This document shows positions 45,101 through 57,100 of a stretch of 64,000 bases of DNA, piece by piece. Below the pieces are notes generated by a model. That model saw nothing but the letters and a program-made list of their open reading frames with translations, searched no databases and was not told the DNA's origin. The DNA is from Elmis aenea. Its lineage: Eukaryota; Arthropoda; Insecta; Coleoptera; Elmidae. The first letter of the stretch is position 1. Each line of letters begins with the position of its first letter. The position numbers were made by a program, and so were the translations under genes. The DNA lies in contig OX393582.1 in NCBI GenBank assembly GCA_947652605.1, positions 16,268,544 through 16,332,543 of the forward strand, read 5' to 3'.

Positions 45101-48100
45101 AAACGGTTGACTTAAGACCCATATAACTTTATACATTTTTTAAAGTAAATTTTAAGAGGAATCCAAAAATGTAAAAATATACAGGGTGTTCTATTTAAAA
45201 AAATTAAAATTTTATATGTGCCGGTCAAACGAAACACTCTGTATATTTGAAAATAATTTTAGGTTATGTAGAAAATAGGTTCGCACAATATTTGTATTAA
45301 ACATTTTTTGTTATTTTCATTAATAAAGGAGCTATCGAAGAATCTCAGGGTCGTGGTGCACCCTGTATATTTTTTTAAATCAAATATTCTGATTTTTTTG
45401 TAAAGTATTTCACATCGTTGGAAAGGTAATCAAAGATGAAATACAGTGAAGCAATAATCAAATATAACTGCCACATGCCACATAAAATAACACAATTATT
45501 GTTCCTCATGATTAAACAAACGACAGTAGGAAATTATGGATTCCACTTATAAATTTTTTTTAAAAAGGTGTTCTAAATTATCAAACTTTGAACAACTTAA
45601 TCGTACAGTGTATAGAGAATACTCAAAAATTATTAAGTGTTTTTTGAATACCGTGAAATGGAGACGAAATTGACCAATTTTGAACCTTAAAATTAAATAA
45701 TCATCGTATAATGATGCAAGTATTATATTTTTGTAGATGTAATATTATGGGTACGCATTGCAGTATTCGAAATCATTAACACAACATGTAGATAAATCGA
45801 ATAAAATATTTGCAACTTACACTTAATTGCACACTTTTTTTTATGAAATCGCGTAAAACAAAGCAAACCAAATAAAATGTAAAATAAACATTTATGTAAT
45901 ACAGGGAATTTATTGATTTATTTAAAGTTAAACTTAGACATGTCCACATCAAAGTAGAATTTCCTTTGCGCAGTCTTTCGATTCACGATTCACGTAAAAG
46001 ATGTTTGATGTTATCAATCTCAACGGTATCCATTCTTTTAATGTCGGGTATTTTACACTTTACTGAAGTTTGATTAGCACCTATTTTACCCAGTACAACT
46101 TTTGAAAAAAAAATTCAAATATTCGCACTTTAATTTTTAAAGCGTCTGTGCCTCTTACCTAGATGTATTGTCTGCATTTTCTTATACATTCATCTCTTTT
46201 CATGACACTGTTTTGTAAAAAAATTATATTAAATGTATTAAAATCGGACCTGTATGCACTTATCTGTAATTAGCAGTATATGCTTATGCTGTTCAAAATG
46301 CGACTTAACTTGTTAGCCAACTTGACTGAGACAGCCAAAATAATGAGTAGATTCATACATTTTTGCATAATCACAAAACGGGACTACCAATTCCAAATTT
46401 CTTACTGGATTGTGGTCTCTAATAATTAATTTACTGTGTTTATGTTGTCGCTAACATTCAGGGTGGACCAAATTAGAATGATTTACGGGGTATTTCGGTT
46501 ACCGTAATAGTTGGCGAAAATCTGATATGGGTCACTTGGGCTATTTTTTTTTGAGAAAATAACGCCTGTGTAATCAGATTTTTTATATCGCTTTCCATTT
46601 TGGCATGATACACGAAAAATGAAATTTCATCATTTTTGAAAATTTCGTCTGTAGTGCCAAAATGGAAAGCGATATAAAAAATCTGATTACACAGGTGTTC
46701 TCTTCTCAAAAAATAGCCCAAGAGACCGTAAGCAGATTTTTAGCTAATTATTACGGTAACAGAGGTACCCCATAAAACATTCGAATTTTGTCCACCCTGT
46801 ATAACGATTTTTAAAATCTGCTTTTTATGTAATAGTTTTAGAAACTTATTTTCGCAATACTGTCTACTCTAATAATAACGTATTCAACAACCTTAAAAGG
46901 AGGAATGTTTTTTACGCAAAATATATGGCAACAACAAAGGAACCATTATAAAACCTCTAGTAATAATTGTGAAACCTCAAAATGTATTTCAATTTTTTGG
47001 TCGACTTTCCTCCATCTTACGGTATCTGATGATCAGAGATAACATTCCAATTTTAATTTCAGATTAGACACCAAAATGCGCAACTTTTCTCTAATTTAAC
47101 AGACTTCTGACTATTTTTATATCAAGATCCCAATTTTATTTATTGTTATCCTAGTGTATTAAACTTTTTTTATACTCCTATCAATTTTTTTTTTAAGAAA
47201 AAACAACAAGTTACTAAGTTACCAGTATGTTTCTATCTTCATAATAATAATAACATTTTCTTTGAAAATATTTATTTGTTATTTTGTGCTTAGTTATTTG
47301 GTTAGAAAAATCACTTAACATTTTGGCCGAAGGGACAAGTTTTACATAACTGTCGAGGACTGAAGCCCTTATAATTACGGTGACCATATTTTCTTAGAGA
47401 AAATAAAGGACAAATACAGCCTAACGGACAAAATTCTCAGTGGTCTTAAAGACGTTTATGAAAATGTAATTGAAAAGCATTTTTCACGTCAATAAAAAAA
47501 AATAGCTTTTTTTATACACATCCCTAATTAAATAAATACTTTAATTTTAATTGATAAAAAGTTAATAATAATTTACATTTTTATTTTTATTTCAATATTT
47601 TTGGGAGAAATGTATTTTTGTACAGGTCATTTTTATGTTTTATGTAATCAAAAAATTCTACGCAGTTCATATTATAATTACATTTGGTATAAACGCAAGC
47701 TTGCAGTTTTTGACTCTCAATTTTTTAATTTTTCTCATTGATACAAATTTTATTTATGATAAAAAAAGACCCTCTCAATAGTAGCGTTTGAACCCGGCAT
47801 ATTCAAAAATTAGCGATAGGTTTTTAAAATGTATTAAATTTTCAAAAAAACGTTGAAATATTGCAACCTATTTTTGTTCAACTGTTATTGAACTTTGCTG
47901 CCATTCGTGTAATTTTCATTTGGATACAAAGTTTTTGAGACAACAAATTTCATAAAAAAGAACACTCTTTTATTTGTGATATTATTTATTGAAAACAAAA
48001 AATATTGTTTTTCTAACTTTGGATTAAACGGAATTTCATTTAAAAGGATCCGGTCCATTTTAGCCACTTCTTAAAAAGTATCATCCCACTGATTCGAGTA

Positions 48101-51100
48101 GGTAGTCAATACAAGTTTAATAAAATTATTGCACAAATTCTTCTAATAATTTTGTATTCTGGTAGTGATCTTTAACCCATCGTGAAATAAAATTTTACAT
48201 TAATGGTTAAACACTTTTGTGTATTACGTTCAGACAAATGTAGTTAAATTATTTTTTTACAGTAAAATAAGTTACGCACATTGAAATATTCTATGATAAG
48301 AATAATTTTCAGAATGTGTTTATTAAAAGTTGAAAAGTGGCAATGGGAAAAAAACATCTTCAGCGAAGAGATAATTAAAAAAGGTTTTGAGAATTGTAGG
48401 ACATTTCTCCTGATTTAAAAAACATATTTTGAGAGTCGCAAACAGTTTTAAAATCCTTTAGTTAGTAATAGAGTCAACCACACCTAGCCTTACAGTGCCC
48501 TAGTAGTCTTTGATACTGAACGTATTTCTTCACATATGTCCTTAAAATTTTCAAAGGATGAATAATTTTTTACTATTATAACTTCAATATCAACTGGACT
48601 TGGCGGCATTTTTTTACCAATACTAATACAATTTTTCCATATGTGACCGGCACAATAAACACCAATTAATTTATTTCTGCACATTTTCCTAAATAAAGGA
48701 CAAAATTAGGTTCTCAAAAATAAATTATTCTAAAAGACATCGCTTTAAAATAAAGGACTGTCCTTTGTAATAAAATACGTGTGGTCACCGTACTTATAAT
48801 GTAACTTTAATATCAACGCGAAATATTCTTAAAAAACATTCTTGTTAGATGAATATATTGCCTTATAAATGAAAGCCCATATTTTATAAATTACACTGCA
48901 GCAATTACTTCGTTAATAATTTAAACACGTAAAGAAATAGCGACATGCACTTTTTTTTACAAACACCAAGGCCGCACAACTATTGTGGCGCGTTTACTGA
49001 TAAAGTTGCTTGTAAATAATTTATAAAACTTCAAATACATCTCTTGACCAAATTAAGTGAGAACGTATTTCTACTAATTAAGGCGATGATGTCTCAAACT
49101 ATCGTATTTTTGTCCCACTTTCCCCATTTAAATAAGCGACAAAGACATTTTTATTTCCGGTTACTCCAGAAGTCTAAATATCTCTAGAAACAACGTAGAG
49201 ATTTTAAACGTTGTGATCCATATTAGTAAATTCCAGTGGACTTGTGTGATATACAGGGTGTTCCAGAAGTCATTATCACTCAAAAACCTCGTTTGTTTTT
49301 AGAAATAACCCCAACAACGTTATATACAGGGTGTCCCCAAAGTGAGCATCTATTTTGGTAAATTTAAATGTATTTTAGAAAATTATTATGCTGGTATAAT
49401 TAGTATGTCCACTGTTACACAAAAATTCCATTAAATACACTTTTTTTTGTTAATTTTCTCTAATTTCGTTGCTCTTCATGTCTTTTATGCTCCATGTTAC
49501 TACATAAAGAAGTGGTACATTCATCGTCAATAATATGGGGCTGAAAGATAAAATTAACGAAAAATCGTGTAAAGGATCTAACTTTTGTAAATACAATAAT
49601 TATGTGTATAAGTATAGACATACAATTATGCCATTATAACAGTTTTTTAAAATACCTTTAATTTTACAACTTTAGGGACATCTTACACAAGTTGAACCAA
49701 ATTCGAATGTTTTACGGAATATCTCGGTTACCGTAATAGTTAGCGAAAATCTGATAGGTCTCTTGGGCTATTTTTTTGAGAAAAGAGCGCCTGTGTAATC
49801 AGATTTTTGATATCGCTTTCAAATTTAGCCATGTTCACAATGCCACAATAAACAGTTATAAAATACAAAAGATTAAAAATTTACTTGGATATGGGCCGTT
49901 TGCACCGGTTTCACTTAAAATTTAAGTGAAGCTTAAATCCCTTAAGCGACACTTATTTCGTTGCACCGTAATTTAAGCGAGACTTAAATTTCAAATAGTG
50001 ATGCTTAAACTAAGCGTCACTTTGGGTACGGCTTAAAAGTTAAGTGGCAGTTATATATACGTTATATTACGATTGTGAGTGAATAAAATGGATTTGGACG
50101 AATATTTCGATGATGAAAGCGACATTCTAAAGCTCATAGAATTCGGTTTTCCTAGAAAAATTTATCAACGACAAAATTACTTTGAAACCATGGATGAGTG
50201 CAATTTTTTTTAAACATTTAGGTTAAGAAAAAGTACCGAAATTCTTGACCAAATTAAAGATACAACATCTCTGTAGAAGCTATTGGGAGAAATTGAATAG
50301 ATATTGAATTGAATTTTGTACCAATTATTTTCCAAACTTCTTCTGTATCTTTCCACATTGTATGGTCCGATTTTTTGTTTTTAATGATATCTTTCTTTTC
50401 TGCAACTAAATTTAACAACAATTTTTTTTCTGCATTGGTATAATTCGGACCACGCGGTTTTTTTTTCTTTCGACATATGCTAAAATAAAAACAATCAAGA
50501 TAGATACTACCTACTAGGGTTTCTCATACCTATTTGACCATTTTGCTTGTCCCGGGATTCCGGGAAGAAATCGGCCTTTACCCCAGGATTTCCAGGGATG
50601 TAATAAATTATGTCAATATTTTTTTAAATAAATAATCCAAAAATAAAGGGAACAGTTTATTACTTAAAAACAACTCCAAGTCATATATGTAATACATTTT
50701 GCTCCATGATTATTATAAATAATTAAATAATATTGGTGAGAGAAACATACATTTGGGAAATAAAACCTTTCTATTGCAATTTCATATTTATAAACACAAT
50801 AATATCATTTTTACAATGAACTTTTGCAATGTGATTTAAGAGAAAGAAAGGTGATTTAGGCTTCAATCACTTAGTCTATTTCTTGATTTATTAACAAAAA
50901 GTCTTACTGTATAAAATGTCTCAGTCTCTATTGTTGTAGTTGAAATTGTCTTGAGAGCATGTAGCAGCAAAGAAACATCGTTTTTATCTGTAAAATTTCA
51001 TTTATAAGGTATTTGCTTCGTATTACCAGGGTACACATATACAGGGTGTTTCATAATTGAATGCTGATCCTTAGGAATATTATTCTTTGGATGATTTTAA

Positions 51101-54100
51101 GAAAAAAAGTTCATATCAATGTAGGTCCGCAACCGCCGTATTTTTGAGATACAGGGTGTTAATAGTTTACTCGAAAACCGTTCGTCGGACAAAAAAAAGT
51201 CAAGAGGCCATTTTTACTAAGAGATAAAGTAAAATTATAAAAATGACATTTATTTTGAAAAAAAAACAGTGCCATATCATTTTTTTCATTAAAAATATTC
51301 AAGAACATGTTAGTACGAACGCCATTGGTAGAAATAGAACAATTTTTTTTTCTGAAAAAATGTGTTTTTATGCCTAGTTAGTACCTACTAAAATTCAAAA
51401 AAATATCTAAAGCGGTATCAAAGATATTACGAAAAAACCGATATTTTTTTCAACTTTTAACACCCTGTATCTCAAAAATACGGCGGTTGCGGACCTACAT
51501 TAATATGAACTTTTTTCTTAAAATCAACCAAGGAATAATATCCCTAAGGATCAGCATTCAATTATGAAACACCCTATATAAAACTGTAAAATTATTTTGA
51601 AGATATTAAATTTGTTATGGAGACCGGGCTTCTTTACGCCAAACTAAAAGCAAAAATATAAGGGAGAAAAATTATTTTGAAATAAAAATAAAGTTTTTCC
51701 ATAATTTACTGTTAGTAAAGATATTTATAATAAATTCTGATAAGTTACGATAGTACTACAAAGATCTTAGCTCAAAAAAACGAAAATAACACTTTTTTTA
51801 AATCCCGGGAATTCCCGGGACAAAAAGCATTTCCCGGGAAATATAAAATAGCTTAAAATGGACCGAGAACCCGGGATCCCGGGAAAGAAACCCTACTATA
51901 GTATATTTCTTTTAAAATTGCTCACAGCGGATTAAGAAGAGGCAGAACTAAACGAAACAAATGCACAATCTCCGTCTCTTTCTTTAAATATTATTTGTGT
52001 TTACAATTCAGTCTACGCCAATGAAAGTTGTAGTCTAATTGAAGGCGGATTCATGAAGATTATTGCAAGCAGTCGAAATTTGATCCCTATATATAGGTTC
52101 AATAAGGTTTAATTTGGGTTCTTAGGTAAAAGAAAATTAATATCTGTATCAGTGTTTCCCAAAAGTTTTTGCTTGTAAACAATTATAATTTAAAATCTAT
52201 TATAGCGTATATAAGGTAATAAGCTTTTAGCGAGAACTTGTTTAGAACTGCAGCATATGGTCATTATGCTCAAATAAAAGCAATTAGGAAGATGTGGTAT
52301 GCGATTATAATTTTAGGTGTTGTGCCATACAAATCATTTAAGGTTTATAATCCAAGATTGTGTATGTACGTGGGTTGTTCCAACTGCTTAAGCCGATATG
52401 AGAAGTCTTATATGGGATATACTATAAACTATACCTACCTAATTTTTGGCGGTTTGATGTGCTGATTTCCTGTAAATAATTTACAGGAAATCAGTACAAA
52501 TTAGCAAAATGGTAAATTTCTACAGTTGGGGCAGTAACAATGTTTTTACTATTTTATATAATTTTTATTAGTTTTCTGATCAATTATCAAAATAAATATA
52601 TTAAGTTAAATATCATTAAAGAGAGAAAAAGATAAGGCTTTTAATAAACCCATTGCAACTATTACTTTTTAAATGCAAGTTTGTATTATATCTTAAAAAT
52701 CAAGTTCTAAAAAAATGTATATGTTAACTAAATAATACATATCATAATAATGTATTAGTATTATAATATAACTAAATACTTACTGCACTCTGAACACAAC
52801 TTTTCCCCTGTCAACGTTAACATAACCTTACAAATACAAACCTGAACTTGTTCCAAACGGATAAACCATCGCTTAGCTAAGGGCAGATGACCGCTCGACG
52901 GTGCAACGAAATTTATTTTTAAGTGACACTTACATTTAAGTGGAGCTTTACTAAGCTATGACTTAGAGAAAACCGGTGCAAACGGCCCTATAACGTTTAG
53001 TTGTTTAATAATTGCATCACTTGTGTACGAAACCATGGCAAACTTTGATAAGGAAATTTTTACAAAATGACTCATCTCGGTTATTTTGTGCAACAAATAT
53101 AAAACTATATTTTTAAAAAGCTAAAACAAATTCTTTTTCATATAAAATCATGGCCAACTAGGGTTTCTATTTTAAAAAATATCTCGAAAATGAAGGTCGT
53201 TAAAAAAATTTAATAACATTTCCAAATTAATCATAAAAATCTGGATAAAAACCTGTATAACATTTTATCCTATTTTAATAAATAAAGAAGTTTATAGTAA
53301 ATTTTCGAAAATTATGAAATTTCATTTTTTTGTCTGTAGTGCCAAAATGAAAAGCGATATAAATAATCTGATTACGTGGGCGTTTTTTTCTCAAAAAAAA
53401 TTGCCCAAAAGGCCAATATCAGATTTTTATTACTATTACGGTAACCGAGATACCTCGTAAAACATTCGAATTTGGTCCACCCTGTACAATCGAATTGCAG
53501 AAAAATCTACACACAAGAACAAATGGTATATGCGAAAATTTTATGTATTAAAAAACAAAAACGTTATTTAACTTCTTTTTCTGATGCGATTAGTATGATT
53601 TTTTCTTTAAATTGTTTAGCACAATAAAGTTTCTGTCATATAAACTTATTAATACTTTTGGTAATGATGTTTTCGAGAAAATGTCTGAATAATAATATGC
53701 AGACAATTTTCTTTGCTTTTGAAACTAAATGGAGTAGTCAAAAAAATCACTATTAATTTTTACTTACACATAGGTTGCTTTTTAATACTGATACTTGACA
53801 TTTTTTCAAAAGGATGTTAAGAAAAGTATTAAAATGTTTACTTGGCTATAAAGATTTAAAACACGTACTATTTGATTTTGACGTTAAACCATACTCGTTC
53901 GATTTGAAAAAAAAACATTGCATAACGTCATATTCACATCAAAATTTCGAAAAGGTTTCTGTACAGTTTTTTCGTCTTTTTATAATAGTTTGTTGGGCTC
54001 ATTTTTAAAAATTAACAAGAAAATTAAGGTGGTTATGATTTCTGAGGCACCATATACACAAAATTTGGTTCAAAAACTATTTCAATTGAACCTGTTTTGT

Positions 54101-57100
54101 ATTAGCCATCCCCATAGGTATACAAACAATTTATAAAAACGTTGTCTGACACAAGCTTAAATGAAACAGCTTTAAGTATTTTGTTATGTAAAATAACAAC
54201 ATGCAGTTGTTTGTATGATGGTGTTCAATCTCAGAACAAAATTTAATAATATTTCAGATTTCAATCGTAATTTAATTTTAGGTTTAGCATGTAACAACGC
54301 AAGAGTCCCATTTCGTTTTATTATTGTCTTTGGAAAAATGATTTTTAAATTATAGGATACTATGCGAGAATCTTATACGTACCAGCGTAAGTTTTGCAAT
54401 AAAAATTGACAATATTAAGTAACGTTCTTTAAAATATAGATAACACCTTTAAATTTGTGGAATAGGTATAAATTCAGTCTTTAAATGCTCACCGTGTTAA
54501 AACTACTCGTATAACGACCGCCCCTGGAGGCGAAAGCACAATTGCCAAATTTTAACGAAAGATCCTGGCACTATGTAGCTTATACAGGGTGTTTCTTAAA
54601 TATTGCGAAAAAAATCGGGAGGTAATTCGTTATCAAAAATTAAGGGGGGACTTTTATATTTTTTTCCCTTAGACGCCTCCTTTCGGAATTACACCCCCTA
54701 ATAAAGGGGAGTGGTAAAATTAGGTTATTTTATTTCTCAAATTTGGATTAATATAGAAGAATGATATTTGGTAGATGTTTTATATTTAATAAAAGGTTAT
54801 AGGTAGTTATATTTTTAATCATCTCCCATCTTCACAACGGGCTAAAAAGTCTGATCCCTGTCGGTTTTTTTATCAAAACTTTTTGAAGGCTAAATATTTT
54901 ACAATTTAAAAAAAATCTTTAAAAGCTTGATTTATTTAGCAACTTTTTTTCTTTAACTTTTTCTGCAAAACCTACAGTTTTTAAGTAAAACATTAAATAA
55001 GTGAACTGAACCATTAAATATTCAGAAATTAAACGATTTATTTTGGTGATTCCATGGTTTGTTAATGTTCATTTTGAGTAGAATTAACAGGTGCAATTCA
55101 TTTTGAAATTTAAGAGGCGACAACACGAAAACACCCGTCTATTTTACTCAATATGAACATTAACAAACCATGGTAACCACTAACCAGTGACCACCAAAAT
55201 AAATCGTTTTATTTTTGAATATTTAATGGTTCATGTTCACTCATTTAATTTTTTACTCATAATCTGTAGGTTTTACAGAAAAAGTTAAAGAATAAAAAAA
55301 GTTTCTAAATAAATGAAGCTTTTAAAGAAAATTTAAATTGCAAAATTTCAAGTCCCCATAAACTTCTGATTTTAAAAAAAACAGCAGGGGTCGCACTTTT
55401 CAGCCCCTTGTGAAGCTGGGAGATGATTAAAAATATAACTATGGAAAACCTTCTATTAAGTACGAAACATCTACCAATCATCATTCTCCTACGTATATCC
55501 AAATTTGAGAAATAAAATAAAAACCTAATTTTACCACTCCTCTTTGGGGGGGTGTAACTCCAAAAGGAGATATCTAAGGAAAACGTTTACATATATAAAA
55601 CCGCCCCTTAATTTTCGATAAGGAATTACCTCCCGAATTTTTTCGCAATATTTAAAAAACACCCAGTATAATTAGTGAAAGATCCCCTCTCTCAAAATTG
55701 CTTAAGCCATATTTTTTTCGCCAGCGGCGATTCAAAGATTATGTCAAAAATCTATTACTGGATCTTCAGTTCGAACCAGCAATAGATTTTTAAGATAATC
55801 TTTAAATCGCCGCAGCCGAAAAAATGTGGCCCAAGCAATTATGAGATAGGGGATCTTTTACTAACTACATAAGCTACAAATGGTGGCAGGATCTTTCGTT
55901 AAAATTTGGCAATTGTGCTTTCGCTTCCGGAGGGGCCAATATTGTTTAAATCTGATGAGCATTTGGAGTGTTAGAGGCTATAAATTTACGTCTATTTGCC
56001 CTGAAAAATTGAATGTTTTATCTCTTTTCCTAAGGAAGTTATTATGCGTAATATTTAATTTTAGATTGAACTGAACGTCATCTCCATTTTTACAATTTAA
56101 ACAACGTTCCGCATACGAGAATTCAATAAAGAATTCGAATTGACTAAATATGTCCAAGAAATTATTTAAAAATTAAAAGTTGAGATGTCTATCAGTTAGA
56201 TCTATAAAATATGATCCTACTTAAGTCAAATAATATCTGTTTGTTTAAAAACAATCCAGAAATGGGACTAATTTCGTTTGCACAATGATTTGTTAGTAAC
56301 AAAATTTAATTTTATTTAGTCTTCCACATCGCTCAGAAAAGTAAGATCCGCATCGGCGCTGCAATCTCATGGGTCAAACCAATCTCCAAATAAAAGAGTG
56401 AGAAAAAGCCTTAAGCCCAAAAATCACTGTCGGCCCATAACCCCAACAAACCCACGGAAAACTGGAGAAAAATTCAATCGAATCGCCAGTTCCACATACA
56501 GCACCCTAGAAATTATATCCGATAACGATTTTGAAAACCTGCCCAAGGACTGCCATAAGATTCAAGAGATAGGAGACGTCACTTCCCAAAATCCTTACGT
56601 ATGTTCGCTGTATTTCACTTCGTACAACGTGGTGGATGACAGAACTGAACCTGAGGTAACCGTCGAACAACTCATCAGTGCCATTTCGAATATAATAAGC
56701 GGAAAGGTTAAAGTCGAGAAAACAGTTTGCGGAGTCATAGCGGCGTTCACGAGCGAGGAAGATACTAGTAAAATAATGAAACTGCCGCTTCAGAAAGTCT
56801 TTGACGGTCCTGTACAAGTGGCGAAATTCTCAACTGGCGAAGCCAGATTCCGACACCTGGCCGTTATCAAGGACATCCCCTGGTGCATATCGATTCGCGA
56901 AATCCATCAAGCGTTGAAACGGCAAGGTATTTGTGTGGGAAAACTAATAAGGACAAGAGCTTGCGTCAAAATCGAAGTGTTGAACTCGTTGGACTTGCAT
57001 AGACTAGTCGAAGAAGGATTAAACTTCTTTAATTATACGTCTTTCCCGGCAATTGCCGAGAGTAGTTCCAATCAGATTCACGCGGAACCGGATATCACGC

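Larger units (their letters stand above)
49893..52988 (+). mobile_element. 3.1-kb PIF/Harbinger element, decayed and itself invaded
   Basis: The ends are GGGCCGTTTGCACCGGTTT and its inverse AAACCGGTGCAAACGGCCC. The 3-bp target duplication is TAT (49890-49892, 52989-52991). Both Harbinger genes are represented: a HARBI1-like start on the plus strand and a Myb/SANT-like gene on the minus strand. The interior also holds the 50515-51893 element. Subterminal 'aagcgacactta' and 'aagtgacactta' repeats occur near both ends. Confidence 0.9.
49687..53484. mobile_element. Foldback (CAGGGTGGACCAAATTC family) hosting a Harbinger element
   Basis: Left arm 49687-49892 (terminus decayed to 'acaagttgaaccaaattcg'), right arm 52989-53484 ending GTCCACCCTG-TA. 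The arm sequence at the junction ('aatttacttggatat' then 'aacgtttagttgttt') matches the same point in the intact copy 42235-43308 read in reverse, so the Harbinger landed inside it. Confidence 0.8.
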
